Shown here: piece after piece, positions 17,762 through 20,315 of the stretch | Position numbering within the stretch: position 1 is the stretch's first letter | How the letters are laid out: the number at the start of each line of letters is the position of its first letter | NCBI GenBank assembly: GCA_000226015.1 | Contig: JH154498.1 | Span: 143,716 to 164,030, forward strand | Direction: 5' to 3' | Source of the DNA: Mnemiopsis leidyi | Taxonomy: Eukaryota; Ctenophora; Tentaculata; Lobata; Bolinopsidae | DNA length: 20,315 bases | Notes under the pieces: model-generated | Told to the model about the DNA's origin: nothing | The model's input: the letters and a program-made list of their open reading frames with translations, nothing else | Databases searched by the model: none | Program-made: the position numbers and the translations under genes

Positions 17762-17832
17762 TTATAAAACCAGAAATAGTTATAAAACCAGAAATAGTTA
17801 TAAGACCAGAAATAGTTATAAAACCAGAAATA
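17762..17832 (+). repeat. 18-bp tandem repeat, four copies
   Basis: TTATAAAACCAGAAATAG is repeated at 17762, 17780, 17798 (one A to G change) and 17816 (last base missing). It follows the candidate ORF by about 57 bases. Confidence 0.95.
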
Positions 17833-19532
17833 AGTTGTACACCAGTACCACCATGTGACGATATTGATTTTCCGGAGACAGCACACTAAAAGTAAAAAGA
17901 ATCTTCGGGAGGATATGTTTTTTCTTTTAACATGTAAATGAAATACGTGAGCAGTGAGTAAACCCCCAGGTTAATAAGCGCAAGGAATATACAAATTACA
18001 ATCATTTCATAATTTTGGAATAATTAGTATGCAAAACGGTTTCCTTAAGGTGAAAAATGTTTAATCATATTGACATTGTTCAATTTTCAATTGCACTATG
18101 ATAAGCACATTTTCATGTCATTTTATTTTGACAAGCAAAAATTTGATGCCTCAAGTTAACTGATCAATGCTGGAATTAGAATTGCTCCATGGCTCTATCA
18201 CTATGTCAATATGTCGAGGTTACAACCTGCAGGCGAACTGAACGATACAATTCTAATTTTAGACAGGAATTTATTAGTAACTGTACTGTAGTCCCTCAGT
18301 GTTGTACTTGTAATCCAGATTTAGATTCTAGTATAGGGGCCGTACCCAAGAATCCAGATGTACAAGTTTGTAGCACATGTAGTATAGACAAATAGAACAA
18401 GAACTGGAAGTGGAACAAGAGGTACTACAGCTACACTGGTGACTGGTATAAATGTTGTGTACTCCGTAATTAAAACATTCCGTAATCTCACATGGTAGAC
18501 CCCACAGACAAATTAGAGATAGAGATCACCTCTAATTTCACCTCCAGTAAAGTAGTGCAGCTAGTATTACTGCGGCTATATATACGTTGTAATCATAACA
18601 TGGACTCATCATGGACTCATCGCCGGCTTTTACCGATCCGTAGAATCGTAGACCGTATCTGCTAATCTGGTGGCTTATATATAGCTATAAATTATAGCTA
18701 TATGGGACATATAACTTACATTGAGGTTTCGGTAAAAGGGTCACACAGCTATGTCCATGGTACCAGATACCCGTAAAACTAAAAGTACGACACGCAATCC
18801 GCACCAATGAATTTGGTTCTAATATGTAATGGTACTAGCTAGTAGTAGTATTGTAATATTTTAGCGACGGACGCTCTGTAATGGAACTGAAAACATAAAT
18901 GTGACATAATGGTGATACCGTTCAAAATAAATCGGCATCATTATAACGATATTTAATGCATTCGTATCGATCATTCGATCAAGATACAATGGTAACCCGT
19001 GAGCGTCCATGACCATTGAACAGTCGAACTCGAACATTAACAATAAAAAGACTCCGCCTGACGCCATTAACATTATGATTAAACGAATTTCAAAAGTTGC
19101 ATTATGCAAACTATTATTCTAAGTAAAATTACTGAATGCTGGCGAGGCCACCCTAACAGTAACCTAGCTAAAGTACATACAGCTTACCGTAAACCTTAAA
19201 GTTAATGGCCCAATAAAATAAAGAATGTTACCCATCTTCGTTCCATTAATTGTGCTTTAACTTTAAGTACAAAGTCAAGTGGAGTTATTCAGTTTTACAG
19301 TTATAACTATTAATACTACTAATTAGTATATACTACTAACTAGTATATCAACTTAAAGTTAAGTTGCAAGCTGTATTATACTTATACTATAACTTATAGT
19401 TATTTTATACTTTTTGGATCAAGAGGATGTATTATACTAACATATTGACATAAGTGTAAAGAATTGAGCCTGAACGGAACCCAGCTGCTTATAGCAGTTT
19501 ATACTCAGAGTGAATGTATCATTTGGAATTCC
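17833..19532. other. AT-rich region without a confident gene
   Basis: ATG 18189 opens a 68-codon Cys-rich frame (CTVVPQCCTCNPDLDSS...), listed here only as a curiosity. AAATTAGAG and CTCTAATTT (about 18508-18537) can form a hairpin. CAACTTAAAGTTAAGTTG near 19350 is a palindrome with a two-base centre. An 18-base word at 18927-18944 recurs inverted at 19839-19856. Confidence 0.35.
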
Positions 19533-19830
19533 AATGGCGACAATGATTCCAATGGCGACAATGGTACCGACAATGGCGACATTGGCATCAATGGCGACAA
19601 TGGCAAAAATGATACCAATGACGACAATGGTACAAACAATGGCGACAATGTTACCAATGGCGATAATGAAACCAATGGCGAAAATGGCAATAATGGCACC
19701 AATGGCGATAATCAGGAAATAAGTGTACCGACGGTGGTGCCAATGGTGACAGTGGGCAGTGGCACCAATGGCGACAATGGTACCAATGGTGACTATGGCG
19801 CCAATGGCGATAATGGCGACAATGTCGATA
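19533..19830 (+). repeat. 9-bp minisatellite, AATGGCGAC/AATGGTACC units, forward block
   Basis: About 300 bases of 9-base units of the form AATGGYRMC (AATGGCGAC, AATGGTACC, AATGGCACC and variants). Because the unit is a multiple of three without stops, several frames on both strands stay open (for example repeated NGDNGT). This makes the long ORFs here uninformative. A short interruption at about 19710-19735 carries AATCAGGAAATAA. Confidence 0.95.
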
Positions 19831-19838
19831 ACCATGTC

Positions 19839-20010
19839 ATAATGATGCCGATTTATCGGCATTGCCGAAAAGGGCGCCAATAATAATCCGCGGTTGTTGT
19901 AAACAAAAAGGCTGAGGTGCCCAAGCAGTATTGTTCATGTTATTTCCTGAATATCGCCACTGTCGTCAATGCCGATACATTATCGGTATAATTATTTCCT
20001 GATTATCTTT
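19839..20010. repeat. Spacer between inverted minisatellite blocks, with short shared motifs
   Basis: Contains ATAATGATGCCGATTTAT (19839-19856), the inverse of a word at 18927-18944, small CGGCAT palindromes (TATCGGCATTGCCGA, GCCGATACATTATCGG), and TTATTTCCTGA twice. The last is the reverse complement of the AATCAGGAAATAA interruption in the forward block. Confidence 0.75.
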
Positions 20011-20315
20011 ATCGCCATTGGTGCCACTGTCACCATTGGTGCCACTATCACCATTGACGCCACTGTCACCATTGGAGCCACTGTCGTCAATGGCTATAAT
20101 CCGGCATAATTATTTCCTGTATCGCCATTGTCGCCATTGGTACCATTGTCGTCATTGGCACCATTGTCGCCATTGGACACTTTTTGCCATCGGTAACGAT
20201 TGTCGCCATTGGTACCATTGTTGGTTCCATTGTCGCCATTGGTACCATTGTCGCCATTGGTACCATTGTCGCCATTAGTACCATTGTCGCCATTGGTACC
20301 ATTGTTGGTACCATT
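20011..20315 (-). repeat. 9-bp minisatellite, inverted block (runs off window)
   Basis: The same units as the forward block but reverse-complemented: ATTGTCGCC and ATTGGTACC repeated to the window edge. A TTATTTCCTG-containing interruption lies at 20100-20120. The right-hand boundary is outside the window. Confidence 0.95.

Noticed and set aside
18189..18395. Cys-rich 68-codon ORF
   Set aside because: No signal peptide, no recognised cysteine framework and no splice context. Likely chance.
19464..19883. Long open frames on both strands (NGDNGT-rich protein; AIGAIVAIG-rich protein)
   Set aside because: They come from a 9-base repeat unit with no stop codon in several frames. Open length is therefore expected, and no splice or start context supports translation.
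1..20315. CRISPR arrays, operons with ribosome binding sites, prokaryotic elements
   Set aside because: Genes are intron-split with GT-AG sites and animal families. The tandem repeats have no unique spacers.
1..20315. tRNA or rRNA genes
   Set aside because: Scanning for B-box-like GGTTCGANTCC and cloverleaf patterns by eye gave no convincing case. A tRNAscan-SE run would settle it.

Overview
The window is eukaryotic and animal. Its genes are split by short GT-AG introns, coding DNA sits in AT-rich flanks, and the recognisable proteins are metazoan families: a TRAPP vesicle-tethering subunit, a secreted CAP-domain protein and a rhodopsin-like seven-helix receptor. RFX-type X-box sites, LINE fragments, minisatellites and a foldback element also fit. 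The small introns and one very divergent mitochondrial ribosomal protein suggest a non-bilaterian or fast-evolving invertebrate. A ctenophore-like or cnidarian-like genome is possible, but this is a guess; nothing here fixes the phylum.

Layout. Positions 1-450 hold an antisense fragment of LINE reverse transcriptase with a decayed active site. 576-971 is the last exon of an unrecognised + strand gene. A 17-bp tandem repeat (1256-1398) leads into TRAPPC2L (1422-2192, three coding exons, 143 aa). Next is a four-exon + strand gene (2803-4259, 234 aa) that I read as a highly diverged mitochondrial uS11 (MRPS11). It converges, with only 23 bases between the stop codons, on a two-exon minus-strand CAP gene (5182-4283, 231 aa). 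From 5201 to 6501 there are orphan + strand exons (5510-5645; 6013-6162 joined to 6336-6501) around a cluster of palindromes. From 9820 down to 7114 five minus-strand exons join in perfect phase into a class A GPCR (410 aa visible; the first exon is missing). Its TM1-TM7 landmarks can be placed, but the D of DRY and the TM6 CWxP proline are absent.

The right half (about 10-20.3 kb) is gene-poor and repeat-rich. It has a second LINE-like fragment (10354-10545), an X-box (11275), a degenerate tandem repeat of about 200 bp (13926-14395), a long foldback (15519-15772), a GNRA-capped hairpin (16540-16569), an 18-bp tandem repeat (17762-17832), and a 9-bp minisatellite in two inverted blocks (19533-19830 and 20011-20315). 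A few ORFs there of 66-96 codons are listed as weak candidates.

The genes do not form one pathway. They are a housekeeping cluster (TRAPP, mitoribosome) beside a secreted protein and a receptor. The most unusual items are the diverged uS11m, the motif-poor GPCR, the duplicated splice donor in that GPCR, the paired inverted minisatellite and the structured inverted repeats. All exon joins were read by eye from splice consensus and reading phase; none is confirmed by transcripts.
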